From: Nocardia arthritidis
GTDB taxonomy: Bacteria; Actinomycetota; Actinomycetes; Mycobacteriales; Mycobacteriaceae
NCBI RefSeq assembly: GCF_011801145.1
Contig: NZ_CP046172.1
Location: 8,928,001-8,992,000 of the forward strand
Reading direction: 5' to 3'
Length of the DNA stretch: 64,000 bases
Position 1 is the first letter of the stretch; the number at the start of each line of letters is the position of its first letter. The translations under genes were made by a program, and so were the position numbers. The notes below the pieces were generated by a model. That model was not told the DNA's origin. It was given only the letters and a program-made list of their open reading frames with translations, and did not search any database. Below are positions 36,001-51,000 of the stretch, piece after piece.

Positions 36001-39000
36001 CCGTGACCGGGGTGGCGGACAGGTCGTTCAGGTCGAGTTCATCAATGCGAACCACTGGCGCGGCATCGGTAGCGAAACCGGCGTCGGCGTTGGTCAGCAC
36101 GCACACCGGTGCCGCAGTCTCCAGGATGTAGGCCGTGCGCTCGGCCGCCTGGTCCGGATCCACCGGCACATACGCACCACCGGACTTGGCCACCGCATAC
36201 ATCGCCACGACCAAATCCACCGAACGGCGAATCGCCAACGCCACCCGCGACTCCGGGCCCACACCCAACGAAATCAGATGCCGGGCAAGACGATTCACCC
36301 TGGCGTCGAGCTCACCGTAAGTCAGCGTGGTGCCGTCATCGGTGACCAGCGCGACTTCCTTCGGATCCGCGGCGACCGTCGCGTCGAGGATCGACACCAG
36401 GGTCGCATCCGAATCCACCTCGTATGCGGTGGCATTGCGGCGCACCACCAGCTCGGCGCGTTCGGCGGGGTCGAGCAGTTCGATCTCGCCGACCGCGGTG
36501 CGCGGTGCGGCGATGATCTCGCCGAGCAGTCGCGCGAAGCGATCGACGAAGCCCTGCACCGTATCCCGGTCGAACATATCGGTCGCGTAGGTGAAGAAGC
36601 CGGTAATGCCTTCCGGCTCACCGGAATCGCTGTAGCGGTCGGTGGCGATCAGGTGCAGATCGAACTGCGACAGCTGGGTATCGATATCCACACCGGCCAC
36701 GGTCAGACCGGGGAGTTCCAGGCTGGACTGGGCCAGGTTCTGGAACGACAAACCGACCTGGAACAGCGGATGCCGCGCGGTCGACCGCACCGGGTTGAGC
36801 ACCTCGACCAGGCGCTCGAACGGCACATCAGCGTTGGCGAAGGCCTGGATATCGGTTTCGCGTTGCCGGGCAAGCAGTTCGGTGAACGGCTCACCGGCGT
36901 CGATCCGCGAGCGGAACACCAGCGTATTGACGAACATGCCGATCAGGTCGTCGAGCACGGCTTCACCGCGACCAGCCATCGGCGTACCGATCGCGATGTC
37001 ATCGCTACCCGACAGCCGGGACAGCAGCACCGCCAACGCGGTGTGCACCACCATGAACAGCGTCGCACCCTCGGCCCGAGCCAACTCGATCAACGCCTGA
37101 TGCGTGGCCGCATCAACCCGGAGTTCGACCTTGCCACCGGCGAAGGACTGCACCGCCGGACGCGGACGATCCGAGGGCAGGTCGAGCTGGTCGGGAAGGT
37201 CCGCCAATGCTTGCTGCCAGTAGGCGACCTGCTTGGACGCCAACGACTCCGGATCCTCTTCGCTACCCAGCAGTTCCCGCTGCCAGATCGAGTAATCCGC
37301 GTACTGCACCGCGAGCGGAGCCCAACCCGGCGCCTCGCCGAACGCCCGGGCCGCGTACGCGGTCACCAGGTCACGGGTCAGCGGACCGACCGAGGAACCA
37401 TCACCGGAAATGTGATGCACCACCATCGCGAGCACGTACTCGTCGACCGCATCGGCGATCTGGAACAGCGCCACCTTCACCGGCACCTCGGTGGTGACAT
37501 CGAAGATCGTCGAAATCAGTTCGATCACAGCGGTTTCCACCGCGTCCGCCGCGACAACCTGAACGTCTAGCCGCGGTGTCGCCTGGGCGGGCGGCAGGAT
37601 CACCTGCACCGCACCGGCCTCGGTCTGCGGGTAGATGGTGCGCAGGATTTCATGCCTGCTCACCAGATCCGCGATCGCCGCACGCAACGCCGCGACATCC
37701 AACGCACCGGACAACCGCACCGCGATCGGCACGTTGTACGCGGCCGACTGCGTATCGAACCGGTTGAGGAACCACATCCGCTGCTGCGCCAGCGACAACG
37801 GAATGTGCTCCGGCCGCGGACCGGCGACGAGCGCCTTGCGGCCACCGGCATCCGCATGCTGCTCCACCCGAACCGCAAGCGCGGCAACAGTTGACGCCTC
37901 GAACAGCAGCCGCACCGGCACCCGCGTATTCAGCGCCTCGCCGAGCCTGGCGGCGACCTGCGTCGCCAGCAGCGAATTACCGCCCCAGGCGAAGAAGTCG
38001 TCGTCCAGGCCGATTCGCTTGCCGCCCTCGCGGTTATCGATGCGCAGCACCTCGGCGAAGGTGTTGGCGACGATCTGCTCGATCGGGGTCACCGGCGCGC
38101 GGAAGACCGCCTTCTCGAAGGTGGGCTCCGGCAGCGCCTTCCGATCCAGCTTGCCGTTCGCGTTGAGCGGCAGGGCATCCAGCTCGATGAGCACCGAAGG
38201 CACCATGTACGACGGCAATTCGGCGGACAACGCCGACTGTAGCGCGCGCTTGTCCACCGGGCCCTCGGCCGGGACAACGTAAGCGACAAGGCGGTCACCG
38301 ATATTCGGGTCGGTGTGCGCCAGCACCGCCGCGGCGGCGATCGCGGGCTGGCGCAGCAGCGCCGCCTCGATCTCGCCGAGTTCGATGCGGAAACCGCGGA
38401 TCTTCACCTGGAAGTCGGTGCGGCCCCGGTACTCCAGCTCGCCGTCGGCGTTCCAGGCCACCAGGTCGCCCGTGCGGTACATGCGGCTGCCCGCCGCGCC
38501 GAACGGGTCGGCGACGAAGCGGTCGGCGGTCAGCTCGGCGCGGCCGAAGTAGCCGCGCGCCAGCTGGGCGCCCGCGAGATACAGCTCACCCGAAACACCG
38601 ACCGGCACCGGCCGCAGACGCGAATCCAGCACGTAGACACGGCTGTTCCACTCCGGCGCACCGATCGACACCGAGGCCCGGTCGGCATCGGTGACCCGGT
38701 GGCTGGTGATGGACACCGCGGCCTCGGTCGGGCCGTACAGGTTGAACAACGTAGCGGCATTGTGCTGCCGGAACCGCTGCGCGGTCGCGGCGGGCAGCGC
38801 CTCACCGATGGCCAACACACGACGCAGGCTGTGCGGCAACCGGTTACCCGACTCGGTGAGCAGCGCGTCGAGCATCGACGGCACCACGTGCAGGGTGGTG
38901 ACGCCGGTCTCGCGCATCAGCTCGTTCAGGTAGGCCGGGTCGCGGTGGCCGTCGGCCAGCGCGATCACCAGGCGGCCGCCCGAGACGGCGGCCGACCAGA

Positions 39001-42000
39001 ACTCCCAGACCGAGAGGTCGAAGGTGGCCGCGGTCTTGAGCAGGATCGCGTCATCCGCGCCGAGCTCGAATTCGGCCGTCTCCCAAAGCAACTGGTTGAC
39101 GATAGCGGCGTGCGGCACCGCGACGCCCTTGGGCTGGCCGGTCGAGCCGGAGGTGAAGATGACGTAGGCGGTGTTCGCCGGGGTCAGCGCGCCGCGGCGC
39201 TCATCGGCCCGCACCGGATCAGCGGAGTACGCCCCGAGGTCGAGCACGTCGATCGGCACCACATCGGTTGCCACCGTGTGGAATCCATCGCCGACCGTGG
39301 TCAGCACGCACGCGGGTGCGGCGGTGGTGAGGATGTACTCGGTGCGCTCGGCGGGCTGATCCGGATCGATCGGCACATAGGCCGCACCGGTTTTCGCGAC
39401 CGCGTACATGGCGGTCACCAGATCGGCGGAGCGGCGGATGGCCAGCGCCACCCGGTCCTCCGGGCCGACGCCGCGGCCGATCAGGTAGCGCGCCAGGCGA
39501 TTCACCCGTGCGTCGAGTTCGGCGTACGAAATATCGACGCGGCCATCGGCGGTGTCGGCCACCAGCGCCACCGCGTCCGGGCCGGCCGCCACCGTGCGAT
39601 CGAGCAGCGAGACCAGGGTTGCGGCGGTGTCGGTTTCGTGTGCGGTGTCGTTCCACGCGGTGAGGATCCGGTCGGTCTCGTCGGCGGAGAGCAGATCGAT
39701 CTCGCCGACCGCGACCGCGGGATCGGCCATCACGGCGTCGAGCACCCGGATGAACCGGTCCGCGAAGCCCTGCACCGTCGCCTGATCGAAAAGATCTATG
39801 GCGTAACCGAATTCGGTGACGATCTCGGCCGGGGTGCCGTCCTCGGCGTACCGGTCGTAGAGCGTGACGTGCAGATCGGTCTTGGCCAGCTGCGAATCGA
39901 AATCGACCGCGCTCACCGAAAGACCCGGCAGCTCGAAGGTGGTCTCGGCCAGGTTCTGGAACGAAAGGCCCACCTGGAACAGCGGATTGCGCGCCGTCGA
40001 GCGCACCGGGTTGAGCACCTCGACCAGCCGCTCGAACGGCACGTCGGCGTTGGCGAACGCCTCCAGGTCGCGCTCCCGGACATCGGCGAGCAGATCGGTG
40101 AACCGCGCGCCCGAACCCACCCGGGTGCGGAACACCAGGGTGTTGACGAACATGCCGATCAGGTCGTCGAGTTCGCGCTCACCGCGACCGGCGATCGGGG
40201 TGCCGACCGCGATGTCGTCGGTGCCCGACAGCCGGGCCAGCAGCACCGCGAGCGCGGCGTGCACGACCATGAACAGCGAGGCGTTGTTGGCGCGCGCCAA
40301 CTCGTGCAGGCGGGCGTGCCGCTCCGGATCGATCTCGAAGCGAATCGCCTTGCCCTGGAACGACTGCGCGGGCGGGCGCGGCCGGTCGGCGGGCAGCTCC
40401 AGCTGATCGGGCAGCTCCGCGAGCGCCGCGGTCCAGTACGCGACCTGCTGCGCGGCAAGCGATTCCGGATCGTCCTCGGCGCCGAGCACCGCGCGCTGCC
40501 ACAGCGCGTAGTCGGCGTACTGCACCGGCAGCGGAACCCACTGCGGCACATCGCCGCCGACCCGGGCCACGTACGCGATCATCAGATCGCGGGCCAGCGG
40601 CCCCATCGACGAGCCGTCCGCCGCGACATGATGCACCGTGAACGCGAGCACATGCTCCTGCGGCGCGATCCGGAACAACGCGACCTTCAGCGGCACCTCG
40701 ACGGTGACATCGAAGGTGGTGAGCGCGAATTCGATGACCTTGCCCACCAATTCGGACTCGGCCACCTCGACCGGGCTCAGCGCGACCGCCGACGCGGATG
40801 CGGGCCGGATCACCTGGTGCGGGCCGTCGGCCGAACGCGGGTAGGTGGTGCGCAGCACCTCGTGCCGGGCGAATACGTCGCCGATCGCCAGTTCGAGCGC
40901 GGCGACATCCAGCTCGCCGGACAGCCGCACCGCGAGCGGGATGTTGTCGACGGCCGAAGTGGCCGTGTCGAATTGGTTGAGGAACCAGTACCGCTGCTGG
41001 GCGGGCGAGAGCGGAATGCGCTCCGGCCGCTCCCCCGCGACGAGCCGGGGCCTGCTGCGACCCGAGCCCGCGGCCCGCTCCACCCGCGCCGCGAACGCGT
41101 GCACATCGGAGGCCTCGAACAGATCGCGCACCGCGAGCTGGGTATCCAGTGCCGCGCCGAGCCGCGCGGTCACCTGGGTGGCCAGCAGCGAGTTGCCGCC
41201 GAGGCCGAAGAAATCGTCGTCGAGGCCGACCCGCGCGACACCGAGCACGTCGGCGAAGGTGTTGGCCACGATCTCCTCGATCGGGGTCGACGGCGCACGG
41301 AACACCTTGGCCTCGAACACCGGTGCGGGCAGCGCCCGGCGATCCAGCTTGCCGGATGCGTTGAGCGGGAATTCGTCGAGCAGGACGAACGCCGACGGCA
41401 CCATGTACGCGGTGAGCTGCTTGGCCAGCGCCGCGCGCACCTCGTCCACGTCGATGACGCGATCCGGTTGTGCGACAAGGTAACCCACCAGTTGGTCGCC
41501 GGTGCGCTCATCGGTGCGCACCACAACGACCGCCTGCGCGATCGCGGGCTGCGCGGTGAGCGCCTGCTCGATCTCGCCGAGCTCGATCCGCAGACCGCGC
41601 AACTTCACCTGGAAGTCGGTGCGGCCCAAGTACTCCAGCTCACCATCCGCAGTCCAGGTAACCAAGTCACCCGTGCGGTACATCCGCGTGGCGGCACCGA
41701 ACGGGTTGGCCACGAAGCGATCCGCGGTCAGATCCGGACGTGCGACGTAGCCGATCGCCAGCTGCGCACCCGCGAGATAGAGCTCACCCGGCACGCCGAC
41801 CGGGACCGGCCGCAGCCGCGAATCCAGCACGTACACCTGGGTGTTGAACACCGGCGCACCGATCGGCACCGAGGTGAGATCGGCATCGGTCACCTCGTGA
41901 TAGGTGACGTCGACGGCGGCCTCGGTCGGGCCGTAGAGGTTGTGCAACGCCGCACCGGTCAGCTCGCGCAGGCGCTGCGCGGTCGGCGCGGGCAGCGCCT

Positions 42001-45000
42001 CACCGGATGCGAAGACCATACGCAGGCTGGTGCATTCGGCGGCGCGCTCGTCGGCGACGAACACCGACATCAGCGACGGCACGAAATGCGCCGTCGTGAC
42101 GCCCTCTTCGGTGATGAGCTGAGCCAGGTAGGCCGGATCACGATGACCATCCGGCCTGGCGACCACCAGCCGCGCACCGATCTGCAAGGGCCAGAAGAAC
42201 TCCCACACCGAAACATCGAAGGTGGCCGGGGTCTTCTGCAGCACGACGTCATCCGGGCGCAGGCCGTACTCGGCCTGCATCCAGACCAACCGGTTGACGA
42301 TCGCGCCGTGGCTCACCGCGACACCCTTCGGGCGTCCGGTCGAACCCGACGTGAAGATCACGTACGCGGTATTGCCGGGCAGCGCCGGATGATCGGTGAG
42401 CGGCTCATCCGAAAGCTCGGTCAGATCCAGCTCGTCGATGCGGACCTGGCGCGCGTGCGTCGTCGCCAGATCGGCGCCGGAGGTCAGCACGCAGACCGGT
42501 TGCGCGGTCTCCAGGATGTAATCGATGCGCTCGGCGGGGAAGTCGGGATCCAGCGGCACGTAGGCGCCACCGGCCACCGAAACCGCGTACATGCCGACCA
42601 CGAGGTCGATCGAACGCCGCATACCAAGCGCCACATACGATTCCGCGCCAACACCGGCCTGCCGCAGCCAGCGCGCGAGTCGGTACACCCGGCTCGCGAA
42701 CTCGGCATAGGACAGAATTGTCCCCTCGAACGTGACAGCCGTCGCGTCAGGAGTACGCGCCACCTGCGCCTCGAACATCGACACCAGCGTTGCGGCCGAA
42801 TCGATTCCGTGCGCGGTGGCATTCCACAGCTCGACCACCCGCGTGCGCTCGGCGGTATCGAGCAGGTCGATCTCGCCGACGACCACCGTCGGCTCGGCCG
42901 CCACCGCGGTCAGCAACCGCACCAGGCGGCGGGCCAGCGTTTCGATCGTGCCCGCGTCGAACATATCGGTGGCGTAGGCGAATTCGGCGGTCATGCCGTC
43001 CGGTGCGCCCGCGGCGTCGAGGCGGTCGGTCAGGTTCAGCTGCAGGTCGAACTTGGCGGTTACCACGTCGAGCGGCACCCCGGCCACCTCGAGGCCGGGC
43101 AGCTCGAACGAGGCCTCGCCCTGGTTCTGGAACGACAGCATCACCTGGAACAGCGGATGCCGAGCCTGCGAGCGCGCCGGGTTCAGGATCTCCACCAGCC
43201 GCTCGAACGGCAGATCCGCATGGCCGAACGCGGCAAGGTCGGTTTCCCTTGTCCGCGCGACCAATTCGGCGAAGGTCTCGGCCGGGTCGACCTGGCTGCG
43301 CAGCACCAGCGTGTTCACGAACATGCCGATGGCATCGTCGAGCGCCGCCTCGCCACGACCCGCGACCGCGGTGCCGATGGCGATGTCGTCGCTGTTGGAC
43401 AGGCGGGCGAGCAGTGCGGCGAAGGCCGCGTGCACCACCATGAACAGGCTCGCGCCGTGCTCGCGGGCCAGCGCGTTCAACCCGCGCTGCAGCTGCGCGT
43501 CGAGCGAGAACTCGTACACGTCACCGCGATTCGACGCGATGGCCGGGCGCGAACGGTCCGCGGGCAGATCCAGCTGATCCGGCAGCCCGGCCAGGTTCCG
43601 CGACCAGAAGGCCACCTGCTGGGCGATCAGCGACTCCGGATCCTCCTCCGAGCCGAGCGTTTCCCGCTGCCACAGCGCGTAATCCGCGTACTGCACCGGC
43701 AGCGGCGCCCAGCCGGGCGCTTCGCCGCTCGAACGGGCCAGGTAGGCCACCATCACATCGCGGGCGAGCGGCCGGATCGACCAGCCGTCACCGGAGATGT
43801 GGTGCACGACGAAGACCAGCACATGCGTCTCCGGCTGCGAGCCGTCCATCGAACCCGCGACGCGGAACAGCTTGGCCCGCACCGGAACCTCGGCGGTGAC
43901 ATCGAAACCGGTGAGCACCAGCTCGCTGATCTGATCGCGAATCTCGGTCTCCGACACCGTGATCGGCGAAAGATCGATGGTCTCCTGCCCCGCGGGCAGC
44001 ACCACCTGCACACCGTGGCCGTCGGCGGTCTCCGGGTAGATGGTGCGCAGCACCTCGTGCCGGTCGATCACATCGGCGACCGCGCGGCGCAGCGCGTCGG
44101 TGTCGAGCGCACCGGTCAGCCGCACCGCGAGCGGGATGTTGTTGACCGCGGTCGCGCTGTCGAACCGGTTCAGGAACCACATGCGCTGCTGGGCAAGGGA
44201 AAGCGGAATCTGCGCCGGACGCGGACCGGCCACCAGCTCGCGGCGGCGTCCGGTGCCCGCCTGCGCCTCGAGGCGGGCGGCGAGCGCCGCCACATTCGGC
44301 GCCTCGAACAGCAGACGCACCGGCACCCGGGTGTCGAGCGCCGCGCCGAGGCGGGCCACCACCTGGGTGGCGATCAGCGAGTTGCCACCGAGTTCGAAGA
44401 AGTCGTCGTCCAGGCCGACCGGGCGATCGCCCTCGGCCGCAACGAGCCCGAGCACCTCGGCGAAGGTGTCGGCGACGATCTCCTCGATCGGCGTCGCGGG
44501 CGCACGGAACTCCCGCGCCTCGAAGACGGGTTCGGGCAGTGCGCGCCGATCCAGTTTGCCGTTGGGACTCAACGGCATCGCGTCGAGCACAACGATCGCC
44601 GCGGGCACCATGTACGAGGGCAGTCGCGCGGCAAGGGCGCCGCGCAGCTCGTCGGCGTCCAGCTCGGCGCCCGAGGGCACGACGTAGGCGACCAACTGGT
44701 CGCCCGTGCGCGCGTCCGAACGCACCATGGCCACCGACTGGGCCACCGAAGCCTGTGCGGTGAGCGCGGTTTCGATCTCCCCGAGCTCGATGCGCAGGCC
44801 GCGCAGCTTCACCTGGAAGTCGGTGCGGCCCAGGTAGACGATCGCGCCGTCGGCGCCGCGGGTGACCAGGTCGCCGGTGCGGTACATGCGCGCACCCGGC
44901 GCACCGAACGGGTTGGCCACGAAGCGATCCGCGGTCAGGTCGGCGCGGCCGAAGTAGCCGCGCGCCAATTGCGCTCCGGCCAGGTACAACTCGCCCGCCA

Positions 45001-48000
45001 TACCCGCGGCGACCGGGTGCAGGCGCGAATCCAGCACGTAGGCCTGGGCATTCCACACCGGCAGACCGATCGGGACCGCGCCCGCGACCTCGGCGGCCAC
45101 CGGGCCGTGCGTGGCGTGCACGGTGAATTCCGTTGGACCGTAGAGGTTGTACAGCTCGGCATCGCTCACCCGGCGGATCGCGTGCACCGCGTCGGCGGTG
45201 AACGCCTCACCGGCGACGAACAGCAGCCGCAGCGAGGCCAGCGCCTCGCGGCCGATACCGGTCGCCTCGGCATTGGTCGCGAAGACGGTCAGCATCGACG
45301 GCACGAACGAGGTCATGGTGATGCGCTCGGCGGCGATCACCTCGGCCAGGTATTGCGGGTCGCGGTGCCCGTCGGGGCTCGCGATCACCATCCGGCCGCC
45401 CGTGCTGAGCGGACCGAACAGCTCCCACACCGAGACGTCGAAGGTGGCGGGCGTCTTGAAGAGCACGATGTCGTCGGCGCCGATGCCGTATTCGCCGGTG
45501 ATCCAGCGGATTTGGTTCACGACGGCGGCGTGCGGCACCGCGACGCCCTTCGGACGGCCGGTCGAGCCGGACGTGAAGATCACATATGCCGGATGTTCGG
45601 GCCGCAGGGGCGCGATCCGTTCGGCATCGCTGACCGGCGCGTCCGAGTACTCGTCCAGCTCGAGTTCGTCGAGCGTCAGCGTCTCCCGCGCACCGGCGTC
45701 GAACGCGTCGCGCGCGGTGGTGAGCACGCAGACCGGCGCGGCGGATTCCAGCACGTACTCGATGCGCTCGGCGGGTTGATCCAGATCCAGCGGCACGTAG
45801 CCGCCGCCCGCGGCCTGCACCGCGTATGCCGCGACGACAAGGTCGACCGAACGGCGAATGCCGAGGGCGACAAGGCTTTCCGGTCCGACACCGGCGTCGA
45901 TCAGGCGACGGGCCGTGCGATGCACCCGCGCCGCGAATTCGGCGTAGGTGAGGGATGTCCCGGTGCTCGGGTCGACGATCGCGACCGAATCCGGGGTCGC
46001 CGCGGCCTGCTTCGCGAATACGTCGACCAGCGTCCGCGCGGCACCCAACTCGTGCGCGGTGTCGTTCCAACCACGCAGCGCCAGTTCGGTTTCCGACTCG
46101 TCCAGCAGCGCGATATCGCCGACCGGACGATCCGGTTCCGCCGCGACGGCCCGCAACACCCGGTTGAACCGATCGCCGAATTCGGCCATCGTCCGCGGAT
46201 CGAAAAGATCGGTGGCGTAGATCAATTCGGCGATGATGCCGGACGGCGTCGCCGCCGTGCCGTTGGTCGCGCTCGCCGCGGTGCGCTCGGACAGCGCCAG
46301 ATGCAGGTCGAATTTGGCGACATCGATCGGCAGTTCGACACCGCTGACCGTCAACCCGGGCAGTTCCAGCACGTTCTGGCCGAGGTTCTGGAACGACAGC
46401 ATCACCTGGAACAGCGGATGCCGCGCCTGCGAACGCGGCGGGTTCAGGATCTCCACCAGCCGCTCGAACGGCAGGTCGGCGTGACCGAAGGCGGCGATAT
46501 CCGTGGCGCGCACCGCGCGCAGCAGGTCGGTGAACGTCGCGCCGCCATCGACCGGGGTCCGCAGCACCAGGGTGTTGACGAACATACCGATCAGGTCGTC
46601 GAGCGCGCGCTCACCGCGGCCCGCCACCGGGGTGCCGACGGCGATGTCGTCCTCGCCCGACAGGCGCGCGAGCAGCACGGCCAGCGCGGTGTGCGCGACC
46701 ATGAACAGCGTCGCGCCGCGGGTGCGGGCGAGTTCGGCCAGCCTGGTGTGTGTTTCGGCGTCGATCTCGAAGGTGTAGGTCGCGCCGCGGCCGGAGGCCA
46801 CCGCGAGACGCGGCCGGTCCGCGGGCAGATCCAGTTGTTCCGGCAGCCCGCGCAGCGCCTGTGACCAGTACGAGATCTGTTCGGAGATAACCGAATCCGG
46901 ATCGGTCTCGGCACCGAGCACGGTGCGCTGCCACAGCGCGTAGTCGGCGTACTGGACTTCCAGTGGCCGCCAAGCCGGTTCGCCGCCGTCGACGCGAGCG
47001 CCGTACGCGGTCATCACGTCCCGGGTCATCGGGAGCATGGAGAAGCCGTCGGCCGAGATGTGGTGCACCACCAGGGCGAGCACGTGTTCGGTCGGGCTGA
47101 TCTCGAACAGCCGCGCCCGGAACGGCACGTCGACGGTGACGTCGAAGCCGGTCAGCACCAGTTCCGAAAGCCGCTGCGGCAGTTCGGTTTCACTGACATC
47201 GATCGGCGTCAGATCCGGAATCACCTTGCCGGTCGGCACGATCACCTGATGAGCCGTGCCGTCTACCTCGGGGTAGTAGGTGCGCAGCGATTCGTGCCTG
47301 GCCAGGACGTCGGCCACCGCGATCTGCAGCGCCTGCCGGTCCAGCAGACCCGACATGCGCACCGCGGCAGGGATATTGTCCACGGCCGATTCGGGATCGA
47401 AGCGGTTGAGGAACCACATGCGCTGCTGCGCCAGCGAGAGCGGCACCAGCTCCGGCCGCTGCTGCGGCACCAGCGGCGCGCGCTTGCCCGCGCCGACCCG
47501 GGATTCCGCACGGGCCGCGAGCGCGACGACGGTGGAGGCCTCGAACAGCTCGCGCACACCCAGGTCGGTGTCGAGCGCGGCCGAAAGCCGGGCCGCGACC
47601 TGGGTGGCGCTCAACGAATTACCGCCGAGCGCGAAGAAGTCGTCGTCCAGGCCGACCCGTTCCAGGCCGAGCACCTCGGCGAAGGTGGTCGCGACGATCT
47701 CCTCCACCGGCGTTGTCGGCGCGCGGAACACCGCGGCCTCGAACACCGGTGCGGGCAATGCCTTCCGATCCAGCTTGCCCGATGCGTTGAGCGGGAATTC
47801 GTCGAGCGCGATGAGCACCGACGGCACCATGTAGGCGGGCAGCTGCCTGCCCAGATCCTCGCGCACCAGCTCGGTGTCGAGCGGAACGCCCTGTGCCGCG
47901 ATGACATACGCCACCAGCTGATCGCCGGTATGCGCATCCGAGCGCACCACGACCACCGACTGGGCGATCTCGTCCAGCGCGGTGAGCGCCTGCTCGATCT

Positions 48001-51000
48001 CGCCGAGCTCGATCCGCAGACCGCGCAACTTCACCTGGAAGTCGGTGCGGCCCAAGTACTCCAGCTCACCATCGGCGGTCCAGGTGACCAGGTCACCCGT
48101 GCGGTACATCCGGCTGCCCGCGACACCGAACGGGTTCGCGACGAACCGATCGCTGGTCAGATCCGGCCGCGCGACATAGCCGCGCGCCAGCTGGGCACCC
48201 GCCAGATACAGCTCACCCGCGACACCGACCGGAACCGGCCGCAGCCGCGAATCCAGCACGTACACCTGGGTGTTGAACACCGGCGCACCGATCGGCACCG
48301 AATCCACGTCCGCCGCGGTCACCTCGTGGAAGGTGACGTCGACGGCGGCCTCGGTCGGGCCGTAGAGGTTGTGCAGTGCCGCACCGGTCAGCTCGCGCAG
48401 GCGCTGCGCGGGCTTGGACGGCAGCGCCTCACCGGAGGCGAACACCAGCCGCAGCGAATCGCATTGGGCCGCGGCCGCATCGGCGACGAACACCGCGAGC
48501 ATCGACGGCACGAAGTGGGTGACGCTGATCCGCTCGGTGCGGATGATCTCGGCCAGATACGCCGGATCCCGGTGGCCGTCCGGCTTGGCGACCACCAGCC
48601 GCGCGCCGATCTGCAAGGGCCAGAAGAACTCCCACACCGAAACGTCGAAGGTGGCCGGGGTCTTCTGCAGTACCGCGTCGCCCGCGTTCAGCTGGTAGGC
48701 CGACTGCATCCAGACGAGGCGGTTGACGATCGCGGCATGGCTGACCGCGACACCCTTCGGGCGGCCGGTCGAACCCGAGGTGAAGATCACGTACGCGGTA
48801 TTCGACGGGCGCAGCGGCGCACGGCGTTCCGCGTCGGTGACCGGTTCGTCGGACAGGCCGAACAGGTCGAGCAGATCGATGCGCACCTGGGCGGTGTCGA
48901 TCTCCAGATCGACTCCGGAGGTCAGTACGCAGACCGGATCGGCCGTCGCCAGAATGTATTCCGTGCGCTCGGCCGGGTGGTCCGGATCCAGCGGCACGTA
49001 CGCGCCGCCCGCGACGGTCACCGCGTACATGCCGACGACCAGATCGATCGAGCGCCGCATGCCGAGGGCCACATACGATTCCGGCCCGACACCGCGTTCG
49101 ATGAGCCAGCGCGCCAAGCGGTAGACGCGTGACGCGAACTCGTCGTAGGACAGATTTGTCCCCTCGAACGTGAGCGCCGTCGCCTCCGGCGTCCTGGCCA
49201 GCTGTTCCTCGAACAGCGAGACAAGCGTTGCGGCCGAATCGATCTCGTGCGCGGTGTCGTTCCAGCCGGAGACCACCAGCTCGCGCTCGGCGGCATCCAC
49301 CAGCTCGATATCGCCGACGGCGAGCTCGGGTTCGGTGGTGATGGCGGTGAGCACCCGGATCAGGCGGTCGGCGATGCGGCGCACGGTCGCCTCGTCGAAC
49401 AGGTCGCGCAGGTAGCCGGCGCGGATCCGCAGCCGCGAATCCAGCTGTGCGATAAGGGTCAGCGGGTAGTGCGTGGCATCGGCCGCGGCCAAGTCCACCA
49501 CCGACATACCGTCGATATCGGCGGCCTGCGCGCGCAGACCCTCCGCGTCCACCGGGTAGGACTCGAAAACCACCAGGGTGTCGAACAATCCGCCGATACC
49601 GGCCGCCGACTGGATATCCACCAGGCCGACGTAGTGGTGGTCGAGCAGATCGGCCTGCTCGCCCTGGGTGCGAATCAGCAACTGGCGCGCCGATTCCGAC
49701 GGGTCGAAGCGCACCCGCACCGGCACGGTGTTGATGAACAGACCCACCATGTTCTCCACGCCGGCCAGCTGCGCCGGGCGGCCGGAGACCGTGGTGCCGA
49801 ACAGCACGTCGTCGCGGCCGGTCATCCGGCCGATCAGGATGCCCCACGCGGTCTGCAGCACGGTGTTCGGGGTGACGCCGAGCGATGCGGCCAGCGCGGT
49901 CAGGCGTGCGGTGGCGGCCTCGTCGAGGTCGAACAGGTATTCCCCGGACAGCGCGGTGATTTCGCGTCCGGCGTCCGGCCTGGCCAGCAGCGTCGGCTCG
50001 GAAATACCTTGCAGCGCACGGGTCCACGCAGCCAGCGAGGCCGCGAGATCCTGCCGCGCCGTCCATTCCAGGAAGTGCCGGTAGGAGCGGGCGGCGGGCA
50101 GCACCGAGGCATCCGCGTGCGCCGCGTACAGCACGAGCAGATCGCGCATCAGCAGCGGCATGGACCAGCCGTCCAGCAGGATGTGGTGGTTGGCCACCAC
50201 GAACTGCCAGCGATCGGCCGCCACCTGGATCAGCGTGAACCGGATCAGCGGCGGCGCGGTCAGATCGAAGCGCGTCATCCGGTCGGCGGCGATCAGGTCA
50301 TCGGCGTTACCGGATTCGGTGCGGTCGTATTCGGCCCAGCCGACCCGGACGTTGTTGAGCACCACCTGCACCGGATTGCCGTTGGCGTCGGTGACGAAGG
50401 CGGTGCGCAGGTTCTCGTAGCGATCGACCAGAGCCTGTGCGGCCGAATGCAATCGGGTCGCGTCCACGTGCCCGGTGAGGGTCACCACCGCCTGCGCGGT
50501 GTACACGTCCACCGAGCTCGCGGCCAGGCGGGCGTGGAAAAGCAGACCCGCCTGCAGCGCCGAGAGCGGCCAGATATCGGCCAGCGCCGGGAAACGCCGC
50601 TCCCAGGCGTCGATATCGCGCTGAGTGGTGCGCACCAGCCCGAAATCGGACGGGGTGTGTCCGCCCGCACCGGTCGAATTCGCGTGCCGGGCAACCGCTT
50701 CCAGCGCGGTGGTCCACAGCTCGGCGAATTCGCGCACCTCGGGGGCGGTCAACAGCGTTGCCGGATAGCCGATATTCGCGGTGAGCTTGTCGCCGACCAC
50801 GATCGCGTTGATGTCCAGCGGCGCCATCGCGGGCATATCCGCGTCGTAAGCGCCACCGAGCGAGGCCAATTCGGCCGCCGGGATCCAGCCGAAGCCGCGC
50901 AGCGCCTCCGGCACATCGCCGTCGGATACCCGGCCCAGATAGTTGAAGCTCACCTGGCCCGGCAGCTCGGCGGGCAGCTGCGCCGCCGTCTCCGGGTTCA

